DNA of 47,922 bases from positions 1 to 47,922 of the forward strand of contig NZ_PQSS01000057.1 in the NCBI RefSeq assembly GCF_002920535.1. Direction: 5' to 3'. This stretch comes from Streptomyces sp. Ru71. GTDB taxonomy: Bacteria > Actinomycetota > Actinomycetes > Streptomycetales > Streptomycetaceae. The position numbers and the translations under genes are program-made. Positions 7,130-16,832 of this stretch are shown piece by piece (position 1 is the stretch's first letter; each line of letters starts with the position of its first letter). The notes under the pieces are model-generated. The model saw only the letters and a program-made list of their open reading frames with translations. It had not been told where the DNA came from and searched no databases.

Positions 7130-8958
7130 TCGAGCGCGTTGTTGAGGGTGATGGTCGCGTCGATGAGGGCGAGGTGCGTGAACGCCTGCGGGAAGTTGCC
7201 CAGCTGGCGGCCCGTCGGGTCGATCTCCTCGGAGTACAGGCCCAGATGGTTGGCGTACCCCATCATCTTCTCGAACACCAGCCGTGCCTTCTCCGTCCGC
7301 CCCGCCCGGGCGAGGGCGTCGACGTACATGAACGTGCACAGCGAGAAGGTGCCCTCCGAGCCGCGCAGGCCGTCGGGCGAGGCCTCCGGGTTGTAGCGGT
7401 AGACGAGGCTGTCGCTGACCAGTTCCCGCTCGATGGCGTCCAGGGTCGAGGCCCAGATCGGATCCTCGGGACTGAGGAACCCGACCGTCGCCATGCGCAG
7501 CAGCGAGGAGTCCAGTACGTCACTGCCGTAGTGCTGGACGAAGGCCTGCTGTTTCTCGCTCCAGCCCTTGGCCATGACCTGTTCGTAGACGGCGTCCCGC
7601 TCGGTCTGCCACCGTCCGGACGCCGACGGCCAGCCCTTCGACTGCGCCAGACGCAGCGCGCGGTCGAACGCCACCCACGACATGACCCGGCCGTAGGTGA
7701 AGTTCTGGGCCCCGCCGCGGGTCTCCCAGATCCCCTCGTCCGCCTGGTCCCAGTGGTCGGCCAGCCAGTCCAGGTTCTCCCGCATCGAGGTCCATCCCTT
7801 GTACCCGACCTGGAATCCGTGCTCGTGCGCGAAGTACATGCTGTCCAGCGCCTCGCCGTAGATGTCCAGCTGGAGCTGCGTCGCCGCGCCGTTGCCGATC
7901 CGTACCGGCCGGGAGCCCGCATAGCCCTCCCAGTGGTCCAGGAGCTGCTCGTCCAGGTCGGACGAGCCGTCGACCTTGTACATGATGTTGAGCGGGCCCG
8001 TGCCCCCGCCGCTGCCGGCCCGCTCCTTGACCCGGTCGCTCAGCCAGGAGTTGAACGCCCGGGCCTCCTCCGTGAAGCCCAGGCCCAGCAGCGCGTACAC
8101 GGAGAAGGAGGCGTCACGGATCCAGGTGAAGCGGTAGTCCCAGTTGCGTCCGCCGCCCAGTTGCTCCGGGAGAGCCGTCGTCGGGGCGGCCACGATGGCG
8201 CCGCTGGGCGCGAAGGTCATGAGCTTCAGCGTGATCGCGGAACGCTCGACCATCTCACGCCAGCGTCCGGTGTAGCGCGACTGCGCCAGCCACGTGCGCC
8301 AGAACCCCGCGGTCTCGTCGAAGAGCCGTTCATAGGCGTCCAGGCGGACCTCGGCGGGTGGCCCCTCGGCGCCCATCTCCAGGATGAGGCCACGCTGCTG
8401 ACCGGCCTGCAGCGTCAGCGTCAGGTGCAGGTCGGCCCCCTGGTCCGTGAGTACGTCGATGAGCCGCTCGTCCTCCGGTTCACGGATGGGGTGCACGGTG
8501 AGTTCCGTGCCGTCCTCCGCGACGAAGACCGCTCCGTGCCCGGTGATCTTCAACTCGTGCTTCCTGCGTCCGTAGTCGAACCGCGGCGCGATCTCCACCT
8601 CGAACGTCATGGTGCCGCGCACACAGCGGACCAGCCGCACCAGCTGGTGGCTGGAGGTGACCGTCGTGCCGGTCACGGGCATGAAGTCGACCACCTCGCC
8701 GGCGCCGGCCTCGGTCATGAACCGGGTCACCAGAACCGCCGTGTCGGGCAGGTACAACTGCTTGGTCGAATGGGTCCGGTGCGCCGGCCGGACCGTGCAG
8801 TGCCCGCCCTTCTCCTTGTCCAGCAGTGCCCCGAAGACACTCGGCGAGTCGAACCGCGGCGAGCAGAACCAGTCGACCACGCCCTCGGTGGTCACCAGCG
8901 CCGCGGTCTGCAGATCACCGATGAGACCGTGGTTCTCTATCAGTGGGTAACCGTCCAT
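7120..8958 (-). CDS. GH15 family glycoside hydrolase (trehalase/glucoamylase-like)
   Basis: A 612-residue bacterial GH15 protein. The N-terminal beta-sandwich begins with the typical YPLIENHGLIGDLQTAALV and SVDWFC-like text; the (alpha/alpha)6 barrel carries RNWDYRFTWIRDASF around residue 268, then DEGIWETRGGAQNFTYGRVM (general-acid region), and SEEIDPTGRQLGNFPQAFTH near the C-terminus, which holds the second catalytic Glu. Mycobacterial trehalase belongs to this architecture, so trehalose or an alpha-glucoside is the likely substrate. No signal peptide, so the enzyme is cytoplasmic. It begins 33 bases downstream of the NACHT-like gene on the same strand, so the two may share a transcript. 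Confidence 0.88.
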   Translation of the reverse strand: MDGYPLIENHGLIGDLQTAALVTTEGVVDWFCSPRFDSPSVFGALLDKEKGGHCTVRPAHRTHSTKQLYLPDTAVLVTRFMTEAGAGEVVDFMPVTGTTVTSSHQLVRLVRCVRGTMTFEVEIAPRFDYGRRKHELKITGHGAVFVAEDGTELTVHPIREPEDERLIDVLTDQGADLHLTLTLQAGQQRGLILEMGAEGPPAEVRLDAYERLFDETAGFWRTWLAQSRYTGRWREMVERSAITLKLMTFAPSGAIVAAPTTALPEQLGGGRNWDYRFTWIRDASFSVYALLGLGFTEEARAFNSWLSDRVKERAGSGGGTGPLNIMYKVDGSSDLDEQLLDHWEGYAGSRPVRIGNGAATQLQLDIYGEALDSMYFAHEHGFQVGYKGWTSMRENLDWLADHWDQADEGIWETRGGAQNFTYGRVMSWVAFDRALRLAQSKGWPSASGRWQTERDAVYEQVMAKGWSEKQQAFVQHYGSDVLDSSLLRMATVGFLSPEDPIWASTLDAIERELVSDSLVYRYNPEASPDGLRGSEGTFSLCTFMYVDALARAGRTEKARLVFEKMMGYANHLGLYSEEIDPTGRQLGNFPQAFTHLALIDATITLNNALDGR

Positions 8959-8991
8959 CGGGGCGCCCCTTTCGGCGTGAGATCGTGTCCC

Positions 8992-11900
8992 TCACAGGAG
9001 GTGTTCGTCCTCTTCGGTGGTCTTGCGGTTCCGGTTGGCCATCTCCTCCCAGAAGGAGTCCAGCTCCCTGACGGGGATGCTCACCCAGGGCGCGGTGTGC
9101 CGGCTGACGGCCGGCAGGTGCCAGCGGAAGCGGCTGTGCAGCAACGCCTGTTGCTGCCGGCAGAACAGCTCCGCCATCTCCGTCCGCGCGTTCCCGGCCT
9201 GCGGGGGATAGGGGCACAGACGGAACTCGCACGGGGACTGGCAGGTGGTGCGGGTTTCGTCCCTTTCGGCCCGGCCGACATTGCGTTCCGGGTGCAGCCG
9301 CGTGCGGTCGTGGGTGAGACAGTGCGGGAGGTCGTCCCGGTTGGCGAGTTTCAGACGCTCCTCGATGTCGTCCGGGGTCCCGTCGCCCTCGGTGAGATTG
9401 AGCATGATCAGTACGTCGGCCAGCAGGCGTTGCGCTCGTGGGTGCAGGATGCTCCAGCCGACGGACGGCGCGATCCACAGGTTGTGCTTGCGGTAACGGT
9501 CCGGATCGGCCGGGGTGGAGCCGACGTTGGCGATGGCTCCGTTCTCGTCGATCCAGATGAACCGCTCGGGATGTCCTGTCTCCAGGGCCAGGGTCACCAG
9601 ATCGCCGGCCTCGGCGACGAACGGGTGGAGGATCTTTTCGGCATGGCCCTCGTGTACGGCGCCGACGCCGGCCGGGGTCTCGTGTGCGCTGCCCGCCATC
9701 GCGATCCATCGGGTGACCGACTGCATGGGCTCCACGGGACCGTCGGCCGACACGTCGCCGTCCGCCCTCGCCTTGTGGTCAGGTGGTGCGGAACCGCGCC
9801 GCTGCCCGTTCGCGGCGCCGAACGCGCCTGCGCCTCCCAGGGTGTCGGGGAGCTCCCACAGACACAGCGCATGGAGCAGAGACAGCTGCGCGTACCAGTA
9901 GCGACTGCAGGTGAGCATCCGCTCCGCCTGTTTCACCAGGTAGGCCCGGGTCTCCTCGTAGGCGTCCGGATGCCGTCTCCTGCGGTTGGCCGCGTTCTTG
10001 AAGCCCTGGGCCAGAGCGTTCTCCAAGGAGAGCGGCATGAGCGGGTGCTCCCGGCCGGCTGCGGTGGTCAGGTTCTGCAACCAGAGGTCCAGCCGTTCCT
10101 TGGCCTCGTCACGGTACTTCTCGGAGACGGACCCGACGATCATGGGAACGAGCCAGGCCCGCAGGGCGAAGTGGCGCCACCAGGTGGTGCGGCTGTGCTC
10201 GTACTCCTCCACGATCCGGTCATGGGCCCGCTGTCTTTCCTCCGCCGCCTCCGGATCGGCGGCGGGGTTCGCGTCCACTTCGTTGAGCCAAGCGGTGTAG
10301 TCGTGGTCGAGCTTCTTCTTGGCCTCGTCGATCTTCCCCAGGTACTGGGCGATGGGATCGGTGCCGAGGGGGAATTCCGTGCGCAGGGCCTGGAAGGCCA
10401 CGTCGCCGCCGGCGGCTATCTGATGTGCGATGGCGATCCGGACAGGATGAGAAGGCTCATGGGTACCGATCTGGAACAGGCGCTTGTAGGGAAGGGGACG
10501 AGTCCCGCTGCTGCGCCGGCTCCGTTCACGCAGAGCGGCTCCGAAGCGCCGCACCAACCTCAGCTTCGCATCCTCGATGGTCCGCTGATCGCCTCTTATG
10601 TCGAGCTGCGCCCATTGTGTGTCGAGGTCTTCGGCCAGGTCGTCCTGTATCGGCTCCGGATCGACACAGTCGATCTCCAGCGCCGCGGCGTACAGGTCGA
10701 AGTACTTCGCGTCGTGCCGGTTCTCCGCGGCCTTTCTGAGCATCGCGGCGAGCTTCGGCGCCGTTTCTCCGCTGCTGCTCCGGTCAGGAGGAGGCGTGTG
10801 CGCACCGTTGCCCGACCGGGTGGTGAGGAGATCTGCCCGGTGACGTGAGAGCAGGACCAGGGCGATGAGCAGTTCCCGGGACGGACCCGGGCTGTGCAGC
10901 GCCGGTTCGACGACCGCGGCGAGCTCCTCGTCCTTCACCTCCCTCAGCAGGCGATAGCCCAGATACGCCTGGAGGATGCTGTGCGGGAACCGGACCTTGT
11001 TCTGGCAGCCGTAGACCAGGCCGAGGAGCTGTCCGTTGGCGGTGTACCTCGCCAGCTCCGTCCGGCACTCGTTGGGGTAGTCCAGGACGTTGAGCCAGGG
11101 CGCCGACCTGCCGCCGACCATGCGACGCAACACGCCCCACACCGCGTCGCGCTGCGTCGAGGAAACGGTGAGCCGGGCCCCGTACTGCTGGCCACTTTCC
11201 TGCGGTTCCTCACGAACACTCCGCGTTTTCTTGCGCCTTCGAAGATCGTCCACGTGTGCGCTGACGAAGTCGTCGAACTTCACCTCGATGCTGTCCTGCA
11301 GCAGGCCCAGGCAGGCCAGCGCCGACACGACCCACAAGGTCTCCCGGCGTTCCGTGCGGTCCATCACCACCTTGTCGAATATGCGGCCGTCTTCGATGGC
11401 CTGACGGTAGGTGTTCAGCAGCCCGAGCCTGAGAGCGGAGCAGTCGTTGCTGCGTGTGTCCAGTCGGTCGTTCTCGTCGCGGAGGGTGAGATGCTCCAGC
11501 AGCCCGCACTGCTGCAGCAGACGGGCGATCCGCAGATAGATCGGCGAATCCACGACATTGGCGGTCTCCACCACCCAGTCGAGGCGGCGCTCGTCCAGTT
11601 CACCGCGCTTGTGTATCAGGTATTCCAGGGCCGCTTCCTCGCTCAGCGGCTCCATCTCGGCGATCGCGGCCCGGGTGCCCTCCAGTGGTGCGTGCGGGCG
11701 CGAGGCGATCACCAGGGGCAGCTTCTGGCGGTCTGCCCGGTCGATCGCCCGCCGGATGATGTTGTCGCGGTCCTCCTGGTACTTCTCGTCGAGGAGGGCC
11801 TCTTCCAGGCCGTCGGCGATGACGACGGCCTTGTCGTCGAGCCTGAGCTGCCGCCACGTCTTGTCGATGTTGGTGCCGGCGAGCACTCCCTGGTCCGCTT

Positions 11901-12648
11901 CGTCCTGGAAGCGGCGCCGGGCCATTTCCTCGAAGTCGAGTTCACCGTCGGATTTCATGTCGCGCAGACTGATGGGCACGGGCACGGCGGCCTGCTGTGC
12001 GAGCATCCGGGTGAGTTCCACCAGAACCGCCGTTTTGCCGACGCCCACGCCGCCTACCAGGAGATAAGGCTTCCGGGTCTTCCGGTTGCGGAGTGTCTGG
12101 GCTATCACCTGGGACAGTTCGCGCCGACCGACGATCCGGTTGACGAGGGTTCCGGCTGTGGGGACCAGGGCATGCGGTTGCGTGCGCGCCTTGTCGACGA
12201 GCGGCTTCTTGGTCTTGTGGTACCAGTAGAGAAGAAAGAATGCCAGCAGCAGGGAACCCGTCAGAACAGGGCCCACGATATGGTTGACGGCGTCGAACCA
12301 CACGGAAGCGAGCACTTTGTGGAGCGCTGATGCCTCGCTTTCCTTCGAGGTTTCGTCATCCTTCAGGTAATAGAAATCATAAATGGCCAGGCCTACCCAC
12401 AGGAAAAGCAGAACCGTCCCGACAAGCGCGTATGCGCGCAGCAGAGGGCCGAGGGAGAGCCGCCAGGGGCGCCAGTTCCGATTGGGGACGATACTTCTGC
12501 GCGCCTCCCTTTCGGTGCGGAGCTTGCGCCACCTTCTTCCCATTGCCCGTGAGATCCGGGACCACCACCGCCTGGGATACAAGGTGTACCAGGGGGCGCT
12601 GTGCGGCCGCGCCTTTCCTTCCGGGTGGCGAATCACCTTCGTGGGCAT
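8992..12648 (-). CDS. Membrane-anchored NACHT-like STAND NTPase
   Basis: A 1218-residue protein. Two hydrophobic segments at about residues 70-90 and 124-143 place the rest in the cytoplasm. The NTPase follows: Walker A GGVGVGKT at 199-206, Walker B VVIADGLEEA at 275-284, and SRP at 316-318 as in NACHT sensors. The remaining ~850 residues are helical and hydrophilic, without a recognised repeat. The last 130 residues include a Cys/His-rich stretch (CLTH, then C-x3-C-x4-C) that may bind zinc. ATG at 12648 has GGAGG 11 bases upstream; the frame stays open for 100 more codons, but that part is arginine-rich and unlike a protein. STAND NTPases sense signals, including phage; the role here is unknown. 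Confidence 0.75.
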   Translation of the reverse strand: MPTKVIRHPEGKARPHSAPWYTLYPRRWWSRISRAMGRRWRKLRTEREARRSIVPNRNWRPWRLSLGPLLRAYALVGTVLLFLWVGLAIYDFYYLKDDETSKESEASALHKVLASVWFDAVNHIVGPVLTGSLLLAFFLLYWYHKTKKPLVDKARTQPHALVPTAGTLVNRIVGRRELSQVIAQTLRNRKTRKPYLLVGGVGVGKTAVLVELTRMLAQQAAVPVPISLRDMKSDGELDFEEMARRRFQDEADQGVLAGTNIDKTWRQLRLDDKAVVIADGLEEALLDEKYQEDRDNIIRRAIDRADRQKLPLVIASRPHAPLEGTRAAIAEMEPLSEEAALEYLIHKRGELDERRLDWVVETANVVDSPIYLRIARLLQQCGLLEHLTLRDENDRLDTRSNDCSALRLGLLNTYRQAIEDGRIFDKVVMDRTERRETLWVVSALACLGLLQDSIEVKFDDFVSAHVDDLRRRKKTRSVREEPQESGQQYGARLTVSSTQRDAVWGVLRRMVGGRSAPWLNVLDYPNECRTELARYTANGQLLGLVYGCQNKVRFPHSILQAYLGYRLLREVKDEELAAVVEPALHSPGPSRELLIALVLLSRHRADLLTTRSGNGAHTPPPDRSSSGETAPKLAAMLRKAAENRHDAKYFDLYAAALEIDCVDPEPIQDDLAEDLDTQWAQLDIRGDQRTIEDAKLRLVRRFGAALRERSRRSSGTRPLPYKRLFQIGTHEPSHPVRIAIAHQIAAGGDVAFQALRTEFPLGTDPIAQYLGKIDEAKKKLDHDYTAWLNEVDANPAADPEAAEERQRAHDRIVEEYEHSRTTWWRHFALRAWLVPMIVGSVSEKYRDEAKERLDLWLQNLTTAAGREHPLMPLSLENALAQGFKNAANRRRRHPDAYEETRAYLVKQAERMLTCSRYWYAQLSLLHALCLWELPDTLGGAGAFGAANGQRRGSAPPDHKARADGDVSADGPVEPMQSVTRWIAMAGSAHETPAGVGAVHEGHAEKILHPFVAEAGDLVTLALETGHPERFIWIDENGAIANVGSTPADPDRYRKHNLWIAPSVGWSILHPRAQRLLADVLIMLNLTEGDGTPDDIEERLKLANRDDLPHCLTHDRTRLHPERNVGRAERDETRTTCQSPCEFRLCPYPPQAGNARTEMAELFCRQQQALLHSRFRWHLPAVSRHTAPWVSIPVRELDSFWEEMANRNRKTTEEDEHLL

Positions 12649-13379
12649 GAGGTCCGATCCCTCCGCGCTGCACATTACTGGCGGGACGTCGTACGGACAG
12701 TCGAGTGCCGGCGCGAATGGAGACCAGCGAGATCGGTACCGGCGGAGCCGCGCATCACCTGCGCGCTCCCGGCTCCACGCTGCCACTGCGCGATGTCGCC
12801 GCCCCGTGTCGAGGGCATCTGCCTCGCGAAATCTGCTCGCACGTATGCCTTCGTCTCCATGAAAGCACTCGTGGAGTGGACCGCAACATCTCCGCCGGAC
12901 CGGCGCAGACGGCCTCCGGCACCGCCCGGAAAATGGGGAGGAATTCAACCATTCTGATGTCGATTCAGGCCCCCTCTCGGCTCCTGATGCTCATTCAGGT
13001 GCGCTGTGACTCCTCCGGTCGCGGCGCCCCATGACTGCCGGCGCAAACTGCCGGCCCGCCGCGCGCGAGGCTCACGAGAAGTCGTCCGCGGCTCACTCGG
13101 CGATCTTGAGGGTTCCCGCGTATCGTTGGTGATGCGGCAGTGGTCTGCGCGCCAGGCGTTGCCGGCGGCGACCGACTCGCTGGACCAAACGAATCCCAGA
13201 AATATCTGCGCTTTTCTGCGCGCCGTCCATCCGGCTTGCTGATGCTCACGCCGGAAATCCCACGTACCCGTGGTGGAGCCATGGACGCACTCGATTCCCG
13301 CCCTTTCCATCCATGTGACCGGGACACCGACCGACGACCGGATCCGATGGATCCGCTCGCAGGGTGACGGAGTCCGGAA
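12649..13379. other. 731-bp intergenic region between divergent genes
   Basis: No convincing gene is present; the short frames lack coding character. It separates the minus-strand NACHT-like gene from the plus-strand sugar-oxidation operon and must hold both promoters. It contains two similar 19-base elements at 12952-13000 and a partial third at 13239-13248. Base composition is less GC-rich around 13180-13220 (AAACGAATCCCAGAAATATC). GGAG at 13370-13373 is the ribosome site of the operon's first gene. Confidence 0.6.
12952..13000. repeat. Spaced direct repeat, candidate regulator site
   Basis: The elements 12952-12970 and 12982-13000 share CTGATG-N3-ATTCAGG and match at 14 of 19 bases. They are 30 bases apart, about three helical turns, so bound proteins would sit on one face. 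Each also contains the small dyad CTGA-N7-TCAG. A third partial copy, CTGATGCTCA, is at 13239-13248, closer to the operon. Confidence 0.4.
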
Positions 13380-14828
13380 ATGCCCCAGTCCACCACGCCC
13401 CATGTGCGCGCCCGGTCCGACCGGCCGGCCGACGCTCCCCGAGCGCGGGCGAGTGCTCCCCGGGCACGGGCGAGCGTCCAGATCTCCCTGGCCCCGGGAG
13501 CGGTCGACCTGCGGTCGTTCGTGCCGATCATGTTTGCCCTCATGTTCCGGAACATCGCGAGCGACGGCTTCGTCTTCAGCGATCCCCGGTCGCCGGGCGA
13601 CGTCTCCCGCGACTCGAAGCCGGGCTGCATCATCGCCGCCCCCTCCTTCCCGGCCTCGACCCCCGGCATCGACCAGGACTACGTCTTCCACTGGGTGCGC
13701 GACGGGGCCGTCGCGGCCATGGAGGTGGCGAAGGCCGGCATGCCCGTGCGCCCGGGCGGCACGGTGCAGACGCTCAACGACTACGTGCAGTTCGCCGACC
13801 TGTGCCACTCCAACGCCCAGCCGCCGCTGACCAAGGGGCACGCCTGCTTCGAGATCTCCGGCGAACCCCGCCCGTGGTCCGAGCAGAACGACGGCCCGGC
13901 CCTGCAGACGATCACCATCCTGGCCGCCTACGACCAGCTCGACGTCGCCACGCGGAAGCAGGCGGTCGACCTGGTGAACGCGAACGTGGCCTACCTCCTC
14001 GGCGTCTACGAAGGCCCCACCACGAACCTGTGGGAGGAGCACAGCGGGTACAGCTTCTTCGCCCGCTCCGCACAGCTGCGCTGCTTCGAGGAGATCCAGG
14101 CCTCGACCGTCGCCGGCATCGACAAGCCGGCCGGGCTGCGGCCCGCCGTCGACTGGCTGCGCCAGGCCCTCGCAGAACACTGGGACGGGAACAGGTACGT
14201 CAGCGTGCTGGCCGACCCCGGTGGCGGAGCCCGGCCCTCGCCCCAGAACCCCGTCGTCAGCGGATACGACCCCAACATCGACATCGTCCAGGCGGCCCTC
14301 TACGGCGCCCTGCCCGTCACCGACACCGGCCTGCTGGCCACCGCGGCCCAGCTGCGGTCGCAGTGGGAAGAGGGCGGCACCGCGTTCTACCCGATCAACA
14401 AGTCGGACAAGGACCAGTTCGGTATCGGGCCGATGTTCGGCCGCTACCCGGAAGACTCCTACGACGGTGACACCGCGCACCCCGTACGCGGCGGCCACCC
14501 CTGGGCCCTGTCCACATGCAACGTCGCCGAGCTGCACTACCGGCTGGCCGCCGAGATCAAGGCGGGCAACAGCGTCCCCCGGGACAACCTGTCCGCGCCG
14601 TTCTTCGCCCAGTCGGGCATCGACACGTCGACGCCCCCGGCGGCAGCAGCCGCCGCCCTGACAGCCACCGGTGACGCCATGGTGATGGCCGTCATCCACC
14701 ACAGCGACCACTTGGAGCTCTCCGAGCAGTTCGACGGCACCACCGGCTACCAGCGCAGTGTCCGCAACCTGACGTGGAGCTACGCCGCCTGTCTGTCCGC
14801 CATGCGAGCCCGGGCCGAGGCGGTGTGA
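13380..14828 (+). CDS. Glucoamylase-like GH15 (glucan 1,4-alpha-glucosidase)
   Basis: A 482-residue GH15 catalytic domain of the fungal-glucoamylase type. DQDYVFHWVRDGAV at 98-111 matches the substrate-binding loop, NLWEEHSGYSFF at 216-227 holds the general acid (Glu219), HPWALSTCNVAELHY lies near 378, and SEQFDGTTGY holds the general base (Glu449), followed by NLTWSYAA. Aspergillus enzymes use Glu179 and Glu400 at these sites. No starch-binding domain or signal peptide is present; the first 40 residues are Arg/Ala/Pro-rich. It should release beta-glucose from intracellular alpha-glucan or a glucoside. ATG 13380 has GGAG 7 bases upstream. It is the first gene of the operon that continues with a sugar dehydrogenase. 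Confidence 0.88.
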   Translation: MPQSTTPHVRARSDRPADAPRARASAPRARASVQISLAPGAVDLRSFVPIMFALMFRNIASDGFVFSDPRSPGDVSRDSKPGCIIAAPSFPASTPGIDQDYVFHWVRDGAVAAMEVAKAGMPVRPGGTVQTLNDYVQFADLCHSNAQPPLTKGHACFEISGEPRPWSEQNDGPALQTITILAAYDQLDVATRKQAVDLVNANVAYLLGVYEGPTTNLWEEHSGYSFFARSAQLRCFEEIQASTVAGIDKPAGLRPAVDWLRQALAEHWDGNRYVSVLADPGGGARPSPQNPVVSGYDPNIDIVQAALYGALPVTDTGLLATAAQLRSQWEEGGTAFYPINKSDKDQFGIGPMFGRYPEDSYDGDTAHPVRGGHPWALSTCNVAELHYRLAAEIKAGNSVPRDNLSAPFFAQSGIDTSTPPAAAAAALTATGDAMVMAVIHHSDHLELSEQFDGTTGYQRSVRNLTWSYAACLSAMRARAEAV

Positions 14829-14903
14829 CCGTGGCCTGCCGACCCGAATCCCGGCCGCCAGGCCGCTCCCGGCTGCGCCTGGCAGAGGAGGAGTGACTGC
14901 CTC

Positions 14904-16832
14904 ATGTACGCGAAGTTCCCCGAAGGAGCGGCGAAGCGCACCGACCCCGTGGCGGCGGCGGACGTCCTCTACGACGCCGTCATCGTCGGCGGCGGGATCT
15001 CCGGCGCCCTGATCGCCCTGCGGCTGAGCCAGGCCGGCAGAAGAGTGCTGATCCTCGAAGCGGGCCCGGCCCAGGACCTCACGCTCAGGGGCTACGAGGA
15101 CTACCTCAACCGGTTCTACTCGGCCATCAGCAAGGACAACCAGGCCCCCTACCCGGCCATCCCCAACGCCCCGATGCCCCGCGGCACCGACGCACGCCCC
15201 ATCACCCCGGGCCGGCCCGACGCCTCGTCGTACATCGTCCAGAGCGGGCCCTTCGCCACCGACACCACCTATACGCGCGTCCTCGGCGGCACCACCATGC
15301 ACTGGGAGGGCAAGACGCTGCGGATGCTGCCCGAGGACTTCCGGATGCGGACGCTCTACGGCGAGGGGGCGGACTGGCCGCTCACCTACGAGGACCTCGT
15401 CCCGTACTACAACGAGGCCGAACGCGAGATCGGCGTCTCCGCCGACGTGGAGGACCAGGCCTACCTCGGGATCACCTTCGACGAGGGCTATGTGTTCCCC
15501 ATGAAGGGACTGCCCCTGTCCTACCTGGACCGAATGGTCGCCAAGGACGTCGACGGCATGCCGGTCGAACTCGACGGGGAGCAGCGGCAGCTGCGGATCC
15601 GGCCGTTCCCACAGGGCCGGAACGGGATACCGAACCCGGCCTACGACGGCGGGAAGGGCTTCGTGCCGCAAGGGGCGGTGAGCGCGTACCAGGTCGAGGT
15701 CGGCGAGCGGTGCCAGGGCAACAACAACTGCGTGCCCCTCTGCCCGGTGCAGGCCAAGTACAACGCAGGCAAAACGCTCGCCGTGGCCCTGCAGAGCGGC
15801 AGGGTCGACCTGGTGGGCCAGGCGGTGGCGCACAAGGTGCACATCGACGAGGAGACGGGCCGGGTGACCGAGATCGAGTACCGCCGCTACGACCGGCCCG
15901 ACAGCCCCGGCTTCACCACGATGAGAGCCCGCGGCCGGCTGTTCGTCCTGGCCGCCAACGCGGTGGAGAACCCCCGGCTGATGCTGGCCTCCGGGCTGCG
16001 CAGCTCCAGCGGCCAGATGGGGCGCAACTTCATGGACCACGCCTATCTGCTGGCGTGGGCCCGGCTGCCGGAGGTGGCCGGCACCTTCCGCGGCACGAAC
16101 TGCACGGGCGGCATCACCGATCTGCGCGGCGGCCGCTTCCGCAGCCACCAGGCGGCGTTCACCGTCGACATCCACAACGACGGCTGGGGCTGGTGCCGCG
16201 GTGCGCCGATGACCGACATCATGGAACTGGTGGACGCCGGTGGCCGCTACGGCGAGTCCCTGCGCCAGGGCCTGGTGGACCGGGTGTCCCGCCAGCTCCA
16301 GCTGGCCTTCATGGTCGAGGTCCCCGCCAACCCGAGCAACCGGATCACCGTGAACCCGGACTTCACCGACCAGCTGGGGAACATGCGGCCCGTCCTCACC
16401 TACGACATCCCCGAGTACACGATGCGCGGGGTGGCGTACGCCCGGCAGCTGTCGAGACGGATCTTCGCCCGGCTGGGAGCCGAGGACCACACCGTGTACA
16501 ACCCGAACTTCTGGGGCTACATCGTCCACGACGGCGAGGGGTACGAGATCCGCGGGGGCAATCACCTGGCGGGCACCCATGTGATGGGCGGTGACCCGGC
16601 GACCTCGGTGGTCGACGCCGATCAGCGGTGCTGGGACCACCAGAACCTGTACATGGTCGGCGGGGGAAGCATGCCCACCGTGGGCACCTCGAACGTGACG
16701 CTCACCGTCGCCGCCCTGTGCCTGCGCAGCGTCCGGGCCATGCTGGCCCAGCTCGACTCCGAGTCCGCACCGATCAACGTGACCTTCGACCGGCGCCACG
16801 CGGCGCCGACCACAGGGGAGGTGGCCCGGTGA
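14904..16832 (+). CDS. GMC-family FAD-dependent sugar dehydrogenase, catalytic subunit
   Basis: A 642-residue GMC oxidoreductase. The FAD motif GGGISG is at 29-34 with Glu52; HLAGTHVMGGDP at 554-565 matches the catalytic-His signature, and Asn597 in GTSNVTLT takes the second catalytic position. Cys270, Cys276 and Cys280 (CQGNNNCVPLC) align with the cysteine motif that binds a 3Fe-4S cluster in bacterial FAD-glucose, sorbitol, gluconate and glucoside-3 dehydrogenases. This relation is from family knowledge. Those relatives are periplasmic; here no signal peptide is seen. Its stop overlaps the next gene (GTGA). The likely reaction is oxidation of a sugar hydroxyl, at C1 or C3; which one cannot be read from the sequence. 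Confidence 0.88.
   Translation: MYAKFPEGAAKRTDPVAAADVLYDAVIVGGGISGALIALRLSQAGRRVLILEAGPAQDLTLRGYEDYLNRFYSAISKDNQAPYPAIPNAPMPRGTDARPITPGRPDASSYIVQSGPFATDTTYTRVLGGTTMHWEGKTLRMLPEDFRMRTLYGEGADWPLTYEDLVPYYNEAEREIGVSADVEDQAYLGITFDEGYVFPMKGLPLSYLDRMVAKDVDGMPVELDGEQRQLRIRPFPQGRNGIPNPAYDGGKGFVPQGAVSAYQVEVGERCQGNNNCVPLCPVQAKYNAGKTLAVALQSGRVDLVGQAVAHKVHIDEETGRVTEIEYRRYDRPDSPGFTTMRARGRLFVLAANAVENPRLMLASGLRSSSGQMGRNFMDHAYLLAWARLPEVAGTFRGTNCTGGITDLRGGRFRSHQAAFTVDIHNDGWGWCRGAPMTDIMELVDAGGRYGESLRQGLVDRVSRQLQLAFMVEVPANPSNRITVNPDFTDQLGNMRPVLTYDIPEYTMRGVAYARQLSRRIFARLGAEDHTVYNPNFWGYIVHDGEGYEIRGGNHLAGTHVMGGDPATSVVDADQRCWDHQNLYMVGGGSMPTVGTSNVTLTVAALCLRSVRAMLAQLDSESAPINVTFDRRHAAPTTGEVAR

Noticed and set aside
7174..10848. 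Plus-strand open frame of about 1200 codons across the GH15 and NACHT-like genes
   Set aside because: It spans two unrelated real genes on the other strand and has antisense composition.
12649..12948. 100-residue N-terminal extension of the NACHT-like protein
   Set aside because: The extension is Arg/Cys-rich without protein-like features, while the ATG at 12648 has a GGAGG site.
12945..16799. Minus-strand open frame of 1284 codons opposite the glucoamylase and GMC genes
   Set aside because: No domain is recognisable, composition is His/Val/Gly/Arg-rich, and both plus-strand genes have all catalytic motifs.
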